Source of the DNA: Acinetobacter higginsii
GTDB lineage: Bacteria > Pseudomonadota > Gammaproteobacteria > Pseudomonadales > Moraxellaceae
Assembly: GCF_000369525.1 (NCBI RefSeq)
Contig: NZ_KB850072.1
Location: 804,760 to 868,759, forward strand
DNA length: 64,000 nt
Direction of reading: 5' to 3'
This document shows, piece by piece, positions 1-8,670 of the stretch (positions are counted from its first letter, which is position 1; the number at the start of each line of letters is the position of its first letter). The translations under genes and the position numbers were made by a program. The notes under the pieces are model-generated. The model saw only the letters and a list, made by a program, of their open reading frames with translations. It searched no databases and had not been told where the DNA came from.

Positions 1-1482
1 CCAAACCAAGCACAGGTAAAGTTTTTAGATCGGTTGTGGTACCGCAATATCATTCTGAAAGCGCGTCAGCTTGGCTTTACAACCTTGATATGCGTGTTAT
101 GGCTGGACCATGCGCTTTTTAATGCAAATCAAAACTGCGGTATCATTGCTCAGGATTTGCCTACTGTATATAACATCTTCAAAGATAAGATCAAATTTGC
201 ATACGATAATTTACCAGAAGAAATTCGCGAACGTTTTCCCTTAAAAACATGCAATAAATCAGAAATGGAGTTTGCACATAATGGTTCAACCATACGTGTA
301 GCAACTTCATTCCGTTCAGGAACAATTCACCGCTTACATATTTCTGAATTCGGTAAAATCTGTGCTACAGATCCAGCAAAAGATGATGAGGTTATTACTG
401 GTTCTATCCCAACTGTGCCAACTAATGGTGTATTAGTTATTGAGTCTACTGCGGAAGGTCGTAATGGTTCCTTCTATCAAATGGTTCAAATTGCACAGGC
501 CAACTATGCTTTACGGAAAAAACTAGGCACAAAGGACTACAGATTCCATTTCTATGCATGGTGGCAAGAGCCTAAATACCGATTAGATGCATCTACAGTC
601 ATTATTCCAGCATCAGACCATGAGTATTTTGACGAGTTAGAGCAAAAAGTTAAGGATTCGATGGGCATTGAATGTCACATTGATCCTGATCAACGTGCTT
701 GGTATGTCGTAACTCGTGATAACGATTTGAAAGGTGATCAAGCAAAGACTTGGCAAGAATATCCATCATTCCCCGAAGAAGCTTTCCAAGTTGCCAAAGA
801 TGGTAATTACTACGCTAAAGACATGCTGGCTTTACGTAAGCGTGGTGGAGTATGTCAAGTTGAAGTACTGGAAGTACCTGTAAATACATTTTGGGATATT
901 GGTAACTCGGATGGTTGTGCTATCTGGTTCCATCAAATGATGAACCAACAGGACCGTTTTATAAATTATTACGAAGAACATGGGCAGAACCTACAGCATT
1001 ATGTTGTTGAGCTTTTAAGACTTGGTTATGTCTTTGGTACACATTTCTTACCACATGATGCAGATCATCAGCGACTTGGTGATTTTAATAAATCTATTCG
1101 TGATCAATTAGCAGACCTATTACCAGGTCATAACTTTGTGATCGTTCCACGCATCACATTACTTAATACGGGGATTTTATCGACTCGAAAGATGCTGAAA
1201 AATGCATGGTTCGATGAAAACCGATGCAAACTCGGTATTCAGCGTATTGAAGGTTATCAAAAAGTATTCAGCAAACAACATAAGAAGTTTATCGACCAAC
1301 CAAATAAATCGAACGGCTGTTCAGAAGGTGCAGATGCGCTAAGACAACATGCACAGGCCAAGGAATCAGGGTTATTAGGTGATTACGTCTATACGGCTAG
1401 TAACACTGGTTCAAATTCAAGTACAACTCAATCCAACACGCAAGGCTATGTCGAAGCACCTGCACCAGATTGGCGATTTTAA
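1..1482 (+). CDS. Phage terminase large subunit (5' end cut by window)
   Basis: This is the ATPase-nuclease motor that packages phage DNA into the prohead. The reading frame is open to base 1, so the true start lies outside the window; the TTG at 34 is internal. Visible motifs are a Walker-A-like KARQLGFTT near the left edge, the Walker-B-like stretch HISEFGKI, the coupling motif IESTAEG, and a C-terminal RNase-H-like nuclease with acidic positions in FWDIGNSDG, LPHDADH and EGADALRQH. The C-terminal 30 residues are Ser/Thr/Asn-rich and probably disordered. The portal gene starts 9 bases downstream, the standard packaging order. No small terminase gene is visible. The family assignment is strong; the subfamily is not resolved. 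Confidence 0.92.
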   Translation, partial: PNQAQVKFLDRLWYRNIILKARQLGFTTLICVLWLDHALFNANQNCGIIAQDLPTVYNIFKDKIKFAYDNLPEEIRERFPLKTCNKSEMEFAHNGSTIRVATSFRSGTIHRLHISEFGKICATDPAKDDEVITGSIPTVPTNGVLVIESTAEGRNGSFYQMVQIAQANYALRKKLGTKDYRFHFYAWWQEPKYRLDASTVIIPASDHEYFDELEQKVKDSMGIECHIDPDQRAWYVVTRDNDLKGDQAKTWQEYPSFPEEAFQVAKDGNYYAKDMLALRKRGGVCQVEVLEVPVNTFWDIGNSDGCAIWFHQMMNQQDRFINYYEEHGQNLQHYVVELLRLGYVFGTHFLPHDADHQRLGDFNKSIRDQLADLLPGHNFVIVPRITLLNTGILSTRKMLKNAWFDENRCKLGIQRIEGYQKVFSKQHKKFIDQPNKSNGCSEGADALRQHAQAKESGLLGDYVYTASNTGSNSSTTQSNTQGYVEAPAPDWRF

Positions 1483-1491
1483 GGAAAAGCT

Positions 1492-3768
1492 ATGTTTACT
1501 CAAGATGATGATACAGCTACACATGAGCAGATTAGCGAAGATCAAGCGCTAACTGTTGAAGAACTCACGGATATTATGCATGAGATCGAGGAGCAACCTT
1601 ACTGGCGTAGTATTGCGGATAAAGAAATGGATTATGCCGATGGCAACCAGCTTGATAGCGATATCCTGAAGAAAATGCAGCAGATAGGGATACCGCCTGC
1701 AATCGAGGACATGATTGGTCCAGCATTAGGCTCAGTGGAAGGCTTTGAGTTGCAGACTCGCACAGATTGGCGCGTAACTGCCAATGGTGAAACTGGTGGA
1801 GATGATGTAGCAGCTGCTCTTAATTATAAATTGAATCAGGCAGAAAGACTGGCCAAAGCAGATGAGGCATGTAGTAAGGCTTTTAGGCCACAGATTGCAT
1901 GCGGTATTGGCTGGGTAGAGGTAAAGCGCGAACAGGACCCGTTCAAATATCCATATCGGTGCATTGCCGTCAATCGTAATGAAATTCATTGGGACATGAA
2001 GTCCAAAGAGACTGATCTATCTGACGCACGTTGGTTGCGTCGTACACGTTGGGTTCATCCATCAATCCTTGCCAAGAAATTTCCAGCGCATGCTGAATTG
2101 ATTCAAACAATAGGACGCTATGGTGGATCGTGGTGGTCTGATATTGATTTTACCGACGGAGGTAAGAGTACAGGCCTCAACAATGCGTGGCTTGAAGCTC
2201 GTTCATATACGATCAATGAGCAATATTGGTATAACCCATCATCCAAAGAGGTAAATATTGCTGAGGTTTGGTACCGTCGTTGGGTAGATGCATTAATCTT
2301 GCGGTTCAGTGATGGACGTGTTGTCGAATACGACTCAAATAATATTGCCCATGATGTAGCGATATATCAAGGCATAGCCAAGGTTGAGAAAACAACAATC
2401 GCAAAGGTACGCCGATCATACTGGTTAGGTCCACACTGTCTACATGATAGTGCAACACCTTATGCACATCATTATTTCCCTTACGTGCCGTTCTTTGGCT
2501 CGATTGAAGATAACACGGGCATACCTTATGGTTTTGTTCGTCGCATGAAGTACAGCCAAGACAGTATCAATAGTGGTGTATCAAAATTGCGGTGGGGAAT
2601 GTCAGTGGTCCGTGTTGAGCGTACAAAAGGTGCGGTCGCAATGTCTGATGAGCAGTTACGTCGACAAGTAGCTCGTCCAGATGCGGATATTGTATTAGAT
2701 GCTGCACACATGGCCCGTCAAGGCGCACGTTTTGATGTGAAGCGTGATTATCAATTATCAGATCAGCATTTTCAGCTTATCAATGATAATAGAACGGCCA
2801 TTGAGCGTGTAAGTAATATCACCTCTGGTTTTCAGGGTAAGAAGGGTAATGCTACATCTGGAAAACAGGAACAAATACAGGTTGAGCAATCAAATCAAAC
2901 ATTGATGAAATCCATGACTAACTTTCGTGATAGTCGTCGATTGATCGGTGAGCAGCTATTATCAATGATTGTTGAGGACCTTGGTTCACAGGAACACACG
3001 GTCATTATCGAAGGTGATGCAGTTCGTGAAGATCGTACTGTAATTATCAATAAGCCTGAAACGGATGAATTGGGTTATCCATATGTATCAAACGATGTAC
3101 AACGCACACGCCTTAAAGTTGTATTGGATGATGTACCGAGTTCAAGTAGCTTCCGTAGTCAGCAATTCACATCATTGTCCGAGTTTGCCAAGTCATTACC
3201 ACCTGAGATCCAGAATGCTATCTTGCCGTATCTAATGTCACTCACTGATATTCCATACAAAAAGGAAATTATCGAGTCTGTACGTGCAGCAGCTCAAGCA
3301 TCTACACCAGAACAGATTCAGCAACAGATTCAGGAAGCTGTTAAGCGTGCACTCGCCGATGCTGGCAATGAGATCAAATTGCGTGAACTGGAGCTTAAAG
3401 AGCGCAAGGCTGGAAGTGAAATCAAAGAGATTGATGCACGTTCGGTTCAGATCGGTGTCCAAGCTGCATATTCAGCAATGCAGGCAGGGGCACAGATAGC
3501 ACAAATGCCAATGATTGCACCTATTGCTGATGAGGTAATGAAGGGGGCTGGATATCAGCTACCTAATCCAATGGGTGATGATCCTAATTTCCCTACTGCA
3601 GATCAAACAGCAGCTATGAATATTAAATCACCATATATTCAGGGCCAAGAGGTTCAGCAGAATACAAGTCCTGCTTCACCACCAGTTCCGCAGCAGGTTT
3701 CAACAGGACAGCAAGGCATAGAAACGCAAAGAACATCTGATAACCTACCCCCTGTAGGGCATGAGTAA
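1492..3768 (+). CDS. Portal protein (P22-like head-to-tail connector)
   Basis: This 758-residue protein is the likely dodecameric portal through which DNA enters and leaves the capsid. An acidic N-terminus is followed by an ADGNQLDSDILKKMQQIG-type segment and a long mixed domain rich in Trp and Arg (PFKYPYRCIAVNRNEIHWD), as in P22-type portals. The C-terminal 150 residues are Gln/Ala/Pro-rich with a predicted coiled coil (QIQQQIQEAVKRALADAG), matching the helical barrel and tail of long portals. A GGA-type site precedes the ATG and the spacing to the terminase gene is 9 bases. The last codons overlap a copy of the recurring CCCCTGTARGGC element. Position and composition together support the call. 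Confidence 0.88.
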   Translation: MFTQDDDTATHEQISEDQALTVEELTDIMHEIEEQPYWRSIADKEMDYADGNQLDSDILKKMQQIGIPPAIEDMIGPALGSVEGFELQTRTDWRVTANGETGGDDVAAALNYKLNQAERLAKADEACSKAFRPQIACGIGWVEVKREQDPFKYPYRCIAVNRNEIHWDMKSKETDLSDARWLRRTRWVHPSILAKKFPAHAELIQTIGRYGGSWWSDIDFTDGGKSTGLNNAWLEARSYTINEQYWYNPSSKEVNIAEVWYRRWVDALILRFSDGRVVEYDSNNIAHDVAIYQGIAKVEKTTIAKVRRSYWLGPHCLHDSATPYAHHYFPYVPFFGSIEDNTGIPYGFVRRMKYSQDSINSGVSKLRWGMSVVRVERTKGAVAMSDEQLRRQVARPDADIVLDAAHMARQGARFDVKRDYQLSDQHFQLINDNRTAIERVSNITSGFQGKKGNATSGKQEQIQVEQSNQTLMKSMTNFRDSRRLIGEQLLSMIVEDLGSQEHTVIIEGDAVREDRTVIINKPETDELGYPYVSNDVQRTRLKVVLDDVPSSSSFRSQQFTSLSEFAKSLPPEIQNAILPYLMSLTDIPYKKEIIESVRAAAQASTPEQIQQQIQEAVKRALADAGNEIKLRELELKERKAGSEIKEIDARSVQIGVQAAYSAMQAGAQIAQMPMIAPIADEVMKGAGYQLPNPMGDDPNFPTADQTAAMNIKSPYIQGQEVQQNTSPASPPVPQQVSTGQQGIETQRTSDNLPPVGHE
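3748..3760 (+). repeat. Recurring phage gene-end element, copy 1
   Basis: CCCCCTGTAGGGC lies in the last codons of the portal gene. It is a one-base variant of the CCCCTGTAAGGC element found five more times in this phage. The core CCCT-GT-AGGG is an imperfect palindrome. Confidence 0.6.
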
Positions 3769-3789
3769 ATTTTGACTTAATCCAATAAT

Positions 3790-3823
3790 AAAAAGGCAAG
3801 CAAATAGAGCTTGCCTTTTTATT
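3790..3823 (+). terminator. Rho-independent terminator after the portal gene
   Basis: The stem aaaaaggcaag / cttgccttttt (11 bp) has a 9-base loop and runs into T-rich sequence. Almost the same terminator recurs at 4265-4297, after the next gene. It would separate the packaging genes from the accessory cassette. Confidence 0.85.
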
Positions 3824-3836
3824 TGAGGATAATACC

Positions 3837-4232
3837 GTGCCCACACCGATCTTAAAATATTTTGCTTACGAACATTTACCACCAAAGTTACAAGAAGTGA
3901 GTAAACCAATTGGAGACTTAGCGCTTCAGTTGGATGCACTTTTACCTGATGGTCCAGAGAAAACGACAGGATTACGTAAATTATTAGAGGCTAAAGATTG
4001 TTTTGTTCGTCAAGCATTAGATAAACCTGCGGAACTACCAAAGAAAACAATTACACCTATTTATGAATGCAGAGAAGATCATGCTACTGGTCATATCCAA
4101 GTCAAAGTGACAAATGCAGAAGAAAAAGTATTTGCCACAGGTGTCGATCACTTGGATGCGAAACTCAAGGTTGATAAGAAATTGAATGAAATGGGTTACG
4201 AAATCATTAAGTCATATAAAGAACCCCTGTAA
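3837..4232 (+). CDS. Small phage accessory protein with N-terminal helical hairpin (possible Acb2/Tad1-hairpin-like)
   Basis: This 131-residue protein starts at GTG 3837, with AGGA (3826-3829) upstream. Residues about 12-60 look like two helices joined by a DGPEK turn (HLPPKLQEVSKPIGDLA, then GLRKLLEAKDCFVRQAL). That pattern recurs in many small phage proteins and resembles, from memory, the helical-hairpin domain of Acb2-type sponges that bind cyclic-nucleotide defence signals. The C-terminal half (PIYECREDHATGHIQVKV and on) is a separate, probably alpha/beta, segment I do not recognise. The gene sits between two near-identical terminators and the stop codon is part of the CCCCTGTAAGGC element. 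The fold and function are guesses; the gene itself is well supported by codon pattern and context. Confidence 0.8.
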   Translation: MPTPILKYFAYEHLPPKLQEVSKPIGDLALQLDALLPDGPEKTTGLRKLLEAKDCFVRQALDKPAELPKKTITPIYECREDHATGHIQVKVTNAEEKVFATGVDHLDAKLKVDKKLNEMGYEIIKSYKEPL

Positions 4233-4235
4233 GGC
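4224..4235 (+). repeat. Recurring phage gene-end element, copy 2
   Basis: CCCCTGTAAGGC overlaps the stop codon of the preceding gene (4230-4232). It keeps the same spacing to a terminator as copy 1. Confidence 0.65.
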
Positions 4236-4264
4236 GTGATTAACTTTGCAGCGATTCCAATAAT

Positions 4265-4297
4265 AAAAAGGCAAGCGAATAGAGCTTGCCTTTTTAT
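4265..4297 (+). terminator. Duplicate of the upstream terminator
   Basis: The stem aaaaaggcaag / cttgccttttt has loop cgaatagag, one base different from the loop at 3790-3823. The flanking ccaataat on the left and tatttgagga on the right are also shared with the first copy. Confidence 0.85.
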
Positions 4298-4312
4298 TTG
4301 AGGAAAAATCTC

Positions 4313-5446
4313 ATGTCAAACACCGAACAACAAATTGAGCAAGAAATTCAGTCTAAAGGCCTTACGGCACCACGTTTAACACCAGAGTCTATTAATTCTA
4401 AAATTGCATTAGAAATGTATTTCACTGGTTCTGGCATTATCGCGGCACAAACTCATTGTCATCATCTAGGTTTAATGCGTACTCAACATCTTGAAGGTGA
4501 AGATTTGCATAAGCCTATTGAGACATTGACTTTCTGTGTGTTGGTCTTAGAAAACGGATTCACAGTGACAGGTGAATCGGCTTGTGCAAGTCCTGAAAAC
4601 TTTGATGCTGAGATTGGCCGTAAAATTGCCTTTGAAAATGCCCGTAATAAAATTTGGCAATTAGAGGGCTATTTATTAAAACAAAGTTTATACGCCGATA
4701 AAGTAATGAAAGAACCTTATAAGCCAGAGAAAAAACAGCCAATTAGTTTAAAAGAAGGTATTGATACATTATTGGCAACACGTATTCCAATCCTTGATCA
4801 AATTTATGACGTATGCCAAGCAATTGAAAAATGTGGTGCATCACCTGAACTTACTGAAGCTGTCACCAAAGCAGGTCAATTACGCGAACCCATTACTGAA
4901 TTAGTCAATCAAGCGGTCGCACTTGGCATTGGTGAAGGTATATTAGGCGTAAGCCATAGTAATAATTCCAAGCTAAAGTTATCAGAACCAGAAGTAAATG
5001 ACGGACGTGTTAAACACGTATACTACGTCAATCCCTTGGCTCAATTTGAAGGTGCTATTGGTGGACTTGAACCTTTAGGTTATAAAGCCTTATCCAGCAT
5101 CACATATTGCATTTTAGTTTTGCATGATGGTTCAACTGTGACAGGTATGTATGAAACTCATGATCCAGATACCTATGGGGAAATGGACCGAGCGAAGTAT
5201 GCATATCAGGAAGCCATTGAGAAATTAAATCGTGCAGCCGAATGTAAAAATAGTCCAGTCAAGTGTGCTGAAAGTTTAGCGCAGGGTGTATGTGGTGAAT
5301 CAACGTCAAATTGGCGTGATGAACGACTAAGCAATCGTGAAAATGCATACATGCTTACTCAGATTATTAACACACCTGGTGCAAGCAAGGATTTACGCAC
5401 AAAAGCAGAAAATAAACTTTCAGAATTAATTGATAAACTTAATTAA
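4313..5446 (+). CDS. N4 gp49 / Sf6 gp66-family protein with internally duplicated domain
   Basis: This 377-residue protein is of unknown function. I chose ATG 4313 because AGGA (4301-4304) lies ahead of it; the earlier ATG at 4286 falls inside the terminator. Residues about 40-130 match the gp49/gp66 family (FCVLVLENGFTVTGES, then a helix ending EGYLLKQ). Residues about 236-313 repeat the pattern in diverged form (YCILVLHDGSTVTG, then RAKYAYQEAIEKL), so the protein carries two copies. Between them, residues about 153-206 look like a helical hairpin. The family is common in phage accessory regions. The placement between portal and scaffold with private terminators marks it as cargo and not an essential head gene. 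An anti-defence role is possible but unproven. Confidence 0.8.
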   Translation: MSNTEQQIEQEIQSKGLTAPRLTPESINSKIALEMYFTGSGIIAAQTHCHHLGLMRTQHLEGEDLHKPIETLTFCVLVLENGFTVTGESACASPENFDAEIGRKIAFENARNKIWQLEGYLLKQSLYADKVMKEPYKPEKKQPISLKEGIDTLLATRIPILDQIYDVCQAIEKCGASPELTEAVTKAGQLREPITELVNQAVALGIGEGILGVSHSNNSKLKLSEPEVNDGRVKHVYYVNPLAQFEGAIGGLEPLGYKALSSITYCILVLHDGSTVTGMYETHDPDTYGEMDRAKYAYQEAIEKLNRAAECKNSPVKCAESLAQGVCGESTSNWRDERLSNRENAYMLTQIINTPGASKDLRTKAENKLSELIDKLN

Positions 5447-5465
5447 TTCAATAATTAATAAGTGT

Positions 5466-5495
5466 AAAACCAACATCATTTGATGTTGGTTTTTT
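5466..5495 (+). terminator. Rho-independent terminator
   Basis: A perfect 13-bp stem (aaaaccaacatca / tgatgttggtttt) with a tiny loop is followed by T residues. It closes the transcription unit of the gp49/66-like gene. Confidence 0.88.
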
Positions 5496-5564
5496 GTCTT
5501 TTTCTTATTCGAAATTAATGCATTCTGGTAAAATTTAACGATGATATATTGGGTTTGCTGAATA

Positions 5565-6065
5565 ATGAATACACAAGAATAATTAATCGAAAGTTTTGGT
5601 GGCTTGGATAAGGTTAAAGACCTTATCAATACACATAAGATGGATGAGATATTCTGTCATACGACAGGTCAATGGCATTCTGCAAAATACTGGTTTGATA
5701 ATCAAATGAACCCTAATCTTGGTACCCCACTGGACCATCTATTTGGTGCGTTCCATAGCGTTCAAAAGATTATGTTTATTGGCGGTGCTTCTGATGGGCG
5801 TTTAATGTACTTTAAAAACGATCAAGATATTGTCCGAATGCCGCATCCTAAACCGCTTACACCGATTCACGACTATAGTAAATTCAGAGAATATGCGACT
5901 GAAATGGCTAAACCAACACAGGAGCCAGTTGATACATATTTAGTTGAAGTTTTTAGATTTAATAATACGCGTAGAAAATTCTTAATTTTGTCTCAGCTTA
6001 ATAATAAATACGAACAACTTTTAAAGCATGTCCAATCCAATTGGCAATATGGGTATAGACTCTAA
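5565..6065 (+). pseudogene. Small phage protein gene with in-frame stop at codon 6 (or restart at TTG 5604)
   Basis: From ATG 5565 the frame reads MNTQE, then TAA (5580-5582), then LIESFGGLDKVKDLI and on to 6065 without another stop. The residues after the stop continue naturally from those before it, and one base change (for example C to T in CAA) explains it. Translation could restart at TTG 5604, where GGTGG sits too close to be a good site, giving 153 residues. The protein contains short Trp/Phe-rich alpha/beta segments (TTGQWHSAKYWFDNQM, FNNTRRKFLIL) that I do not recognise. It is followed at once by a strong terminator, so it forms its own unit in the accessory cassette. Whether a truncated product is made is unknown. 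Confidence 0.65.
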
Positions 6066-6073
6066 TTTTAATG

Positions 6074-6094
6074 ACCGCTTAGGCGGTTTTTTTT
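6074..6094 (+). terminator. Rho-independent terminator
   Basis: The stem accgc / gcggt with loop ttag is followed by eight T residues. It ends the accessory cassette before the head genes resume. Confidence 0.85.
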
Positions 6095-6242
6095 ATACCC
6101 ATTTTTCATACCCCCTGTAAGGCTAACGCCATTATCTCCAAATCCTTGAAACTTTCCTCATGTTGAGCAATCAGCAGCTAAACGCTAGATAACTCTAGCC
6201 ATTCAGACCTTAGCGGCTACAGCGATAAGTAGTAGGAAAGAC
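6095..6242 (+). promoter_or_regulatory. Long structured leader before the scaffold gene
   Basis: This untranslated stretch of about 150 bases starts with a CCCCTGTAAGGC element (6112-6123). It contains a perfect hairpin gctaga-taac-tctagc at 6184-6199 and a weaker cttagcg/cgataag pairing further on, and ends with AGGAAAG ahead of ATG 6243. It probably holds the promoter that restarts head-gene transcription after three terminators. I could not identify a clear -35/-10 pair. Confidence 0.4.
6112..6123 (+). repeat. Recurring phage gene-end element, copy 3
   Basis: CCCCTGTAAGGC is followed by TAACG, an extension shared with copy 5. It lies just past the terminator that ends the accessory cassette. 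Confidence 0.65.
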
Positions 6243-7292
6243 ATGGATATTACAGAGCAACAACAAGAGTTGATTGAATCAAACGGTGGCAAAGCATCAC
6301 CCGAACTTGCATCTCAGTTATTAGAACTGGCGATGAATGGCGAAACCACAGCTCAGACTGAGGAAACTGGTAGTGAGCCAAGCACTACCCAAGCGGAAGA
6401 TACAGCAACCCAAGATACAACAGGCGGTACGCAACAAGCCCAAGAACAACAGGCACAACAGCAACAACAGGTCGATGAAAGCCAGTTGAATGCTGAAAAT
6501 GCTTTTATTTTGGCTAAAGATGGTAAGCACACTATTCCTTATGACAAGTTGGTGGAAGCACGCAACGATGGGAAGGAATGGAAACAAAAGTTTGAAGATG
6601 CACAAATCCAATTAGCGCAACTTCAAGCTCAAGCACAGGAACGTCAGGACAACGGTCAAGCTGCTACGATACAAGACAATCAAGCGAATTTAGCTCAACA
6701 AGCCATTGATCAGGGTGTAGATCCAGCAATCTTTGGTGACTTTAGCGAAAAGGACTTGGCGGCTGGTATCTTGAAACTAGTCAATACTGAGGTTTCAACT
6801 CAGGTGCAACAACAATTAAAAACTGTTTTGGCGCCTATTCAACAGCAGCAACAGTTAAGTGCAGAAGATGCTCATTTTAATGAAATCTTCACAGCACATC
6901 CTGATGCGGAATCGGTTGTTGAATCCAAAGAGTTCAATGACTGGAAAAGTGCACAACCAAGCTTTATCCAAAGTGCGTACGATGCAGTTTTAAATAATGG
7001 TTCAGCAGCGCAAGTTGTAGAACTATTGGGACTGTATAAGTCTGGAACACAATCAACTCAACAAGCTTCACAGCAGCAACAGAATCCTGATGCTGTACGG
7101 GAAGCAGCGCAAAAAGCTGTTAGTCAAGCTCAAACACCAGTGCCGAACAGTCTAAGTGACTTGCCACAAGGTTCTCCAGCCGGTGTGACCCGTGATGAAC
7201 GTCTAGCGAATTTGTCGCCAGCGGAACTCGCGGAAGAAATGCAGGGCTGGACTCAAGAACAACGTGAGCAATACATGAACAGACATGTTTAA
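6243..7292 (+). CDS. Scaffolding-like protein
   Basis: This 349-residue protein is extremely rich in Gln, Ala, Glu and Thr, with a low-complexity region of Q and T runs at residues about 30-85. A long predicted coiled coil (KFEDAQIQLAQLQAQAQERQ) follows. There is a conserved-looking C-terminus (TRDERLANLSPAELAEEMQG). This composition and the position directly before the major capsid gene are typical of phage internal scaffolds that guide prohead assembly and leave before DNA entry. A good AGGAAAG site precedes the ATG. No sequence motif proves scaffold function, so the call rests on composition and gene order. Confidence 0.8.
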   Translation: MDITEQQQELIESNGGKASPELASQLLELAMNGETTAQTEETGSEPSTTQAEDTATQDTTGGTQQAQEQQAQQQQQVDESQLNAENAFILAKDGKHTIPYDKLVEARNDGKEWKQKFEDAQIQLAQLQAQAQERQDNGQAATIQDNQANLAQQAIDQGVDPAIFGDFSEKDLAAGILKLVNTEVSTQVQQQLKTVLAPIQQQQQLSAEDAHFNEIFTAHPDAESVVESKEFNDWKSAQPSFIQSAYDAVLNNGSAAQVVELLGLYKSGTQSTQQASQQQQNPDAVREAAQKAVSQAQTPVPNSLSDLPQGSPAGVTRDERLANLSPAELAEEMQGWTQEQREQYMNRHV

Positions 7293-7318
7293 ACATACGT
7301 GATGAGAGTATCTAAAAC

Positions 7319-8608
7319 ATGACTACAAAAACCAATGCCGCTTACGGTGATAAGACAAATATGGTGACACAGGCCGTTGGCTTGTTCGCTACTCACATGC
7401 AACGTAACAGCACTCTTAACCTCTTGTCAGGCAAAATGCCGAAGGGTGAAGCTGGTGCAGAAGCTACGTTGCGTAAACAGACTACTCAACACATGCCGAT
7501 TGTGCGTGTTCAGGATCTAGGTAAAGGCGTAGGTGATGAAGTCACTTTCCATTTACTAAACCCTGTTGGTGCATATCCGATCATGGGTTCAGCATACGCT
7601 GAAGGTCGTGGTGTCGGTATGAAGCTTAACGAAGATCGCCTACGTGTGAACCAAGCGCGTTTCCCTGTTGATTTGGGTAATGTGATGTCACAGATTCGTA
7701 GTCCAGCCGATCTACGTAAATTAGGCCGTCCCGTTGCACAAAACCTTATGGACCGTTATTGCGATCAGTCAATGATTGTTCACATGGCCGGTGCACGAGG
7801 TTCACATGACAATATCGAATGGGTTATCCCAAAAGAAACTCATAAAGATTACAGTGAAATCATGGTGAACCGTGTAAAAGCGCCTACACGCAACCGCCAC
7901 TACGTTGTTGATGCTGGTGGCGTTCAAGGCGTTACATCTAATGCTGGTGAGTTGGATATCGCAACTACCGATCTGTTCACGATGGATGCGGTTGACTCGA
8001 TGAAAACCGTGTTGGATCAGATTGCATTACCGCCACCTATCGTGAAGTTTGAAGGTGATGCGAATGCGGATGATTCACCAATCCGTGTATGGCTAGTTTC
8101 ACCTGCTCAATACAACAAGTTTGCAGCTCAACCTGGTTTCCGTTCATTCCAATCAGCCGCTTTTGCCCGTGCATCACAGGCAAAACAGCATCCATTATTT
8201 ATGGGTGATGTTGGTTTATGGAATGGCTTCATTATCCGTAAATTGCCTCGACCAATCCGCTTCTATGCTGGTGATGATATTAAATATTGCGCCGCATACG
8301 ACTCAGAAGTTGAATCAACTGTAAAAGTGCCTGCAAGTTTTGCAGATAAATTTGCGATTGACCGTTCAATTATCTTGGGTGGTCAAGCTTTGGCAGAGGC
8401 ATTTGCTGCAAGTGACAAGTCTGGCGTTCCATTCTTTTGGTCTGAAAAAGATTTAGACCATGGCGATAAATGGGAGCTCTTGATTGGTTCTATCCGTGGC
8501 ACCTCAAAAATCCGCTTTGCAGTGGAAACAGGGGAAGGCACCGAGTTCACTGACTATGGTGTGACTTGTGTCGATACGGCTGTGCCGATCATTGGTGCAA
8601 ACAAGTAA
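7319..8608 (+). CDS. Major capsid protein, N4-gp56 family
   Basis: This 429-residue protein is the main shell subunit. It carries the pattern expected for the N4-gp56 / DUF4043 capsid family: a short N-arm with TLNLLSGKMP, then QHMPIVRVQDLGKGVGDEVTF, a 'GGxL' style insert, LMDRYCDQSMIVHMAGARG, and a C-terminal domain with YDSEV and SEKDLDHGDKWELLIGSIRG. It follows the scaffold gene by 26 bases and has its own terminator downstream, consistent with very high expression. The HK97 fold is known for the family and inferred here. Confidence 0.9.
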   Translation: MTTKTNAAYGDKTNMVTQAVGLFATHMQRNSTLNLLSGKMPKGEAGAEATLRKQTTQHMPIVRVQDLGKGVGDEVTFHLLNPVGAYPIMGSAYAEGRGVGMKLNEDRLRVNQARFPVDLGNVMSQIRSPADLRKLGRPVAQNLMDRYCDQSMIVHMAGARGSHDNIEWVIPKETHKDYSEIMVNRVKAPTRNRHYVVDAGGVQGVTSNAGELDIATTDLFTMDAVDSMKTVLDQIALPPPIVKFEGDANADDSPIRVWLVSPAQYNKFAAQPGFRSFQSAAFARASQAKQHPLFMGDVGLWNGFIIRKLPRPIRFYAGDDIKYCAAYDSEVESTVKVPASFADKFAIDRSIILGGQALAEAFAASDKSGVPFFWSEKDLDHGDKWELLIGSIRGTSKIRFAVETGEGTEFTDYGVTCVDTAVPIIGANK

Positions 8609-8614
8609 TGGTCT

Positions 8615-8643
8615 AGGGTCTGTTTAACCGACAGGCCCTTTTA
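8615..8643 (+). terminator. Terminator after the major capsid gene
   Basis: The stem agggtctg / caggccct (8 bp, one G-T pair) has a 9-base loop and is followed by a short T run. It may be a partial terminator that lowers downstream expression. Confidence 0.7.
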
Positions 8644-8670
8644 TCGTTCAATTATTGTGAGTTCTAAAAC

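Noticed and set aside
4286..4312. An earlier ATG for the gp49/66-like gene
   Set aside because: It lies within the terminator stem and has no ribosome site; ATG 4313 has AGGA at the right distance.
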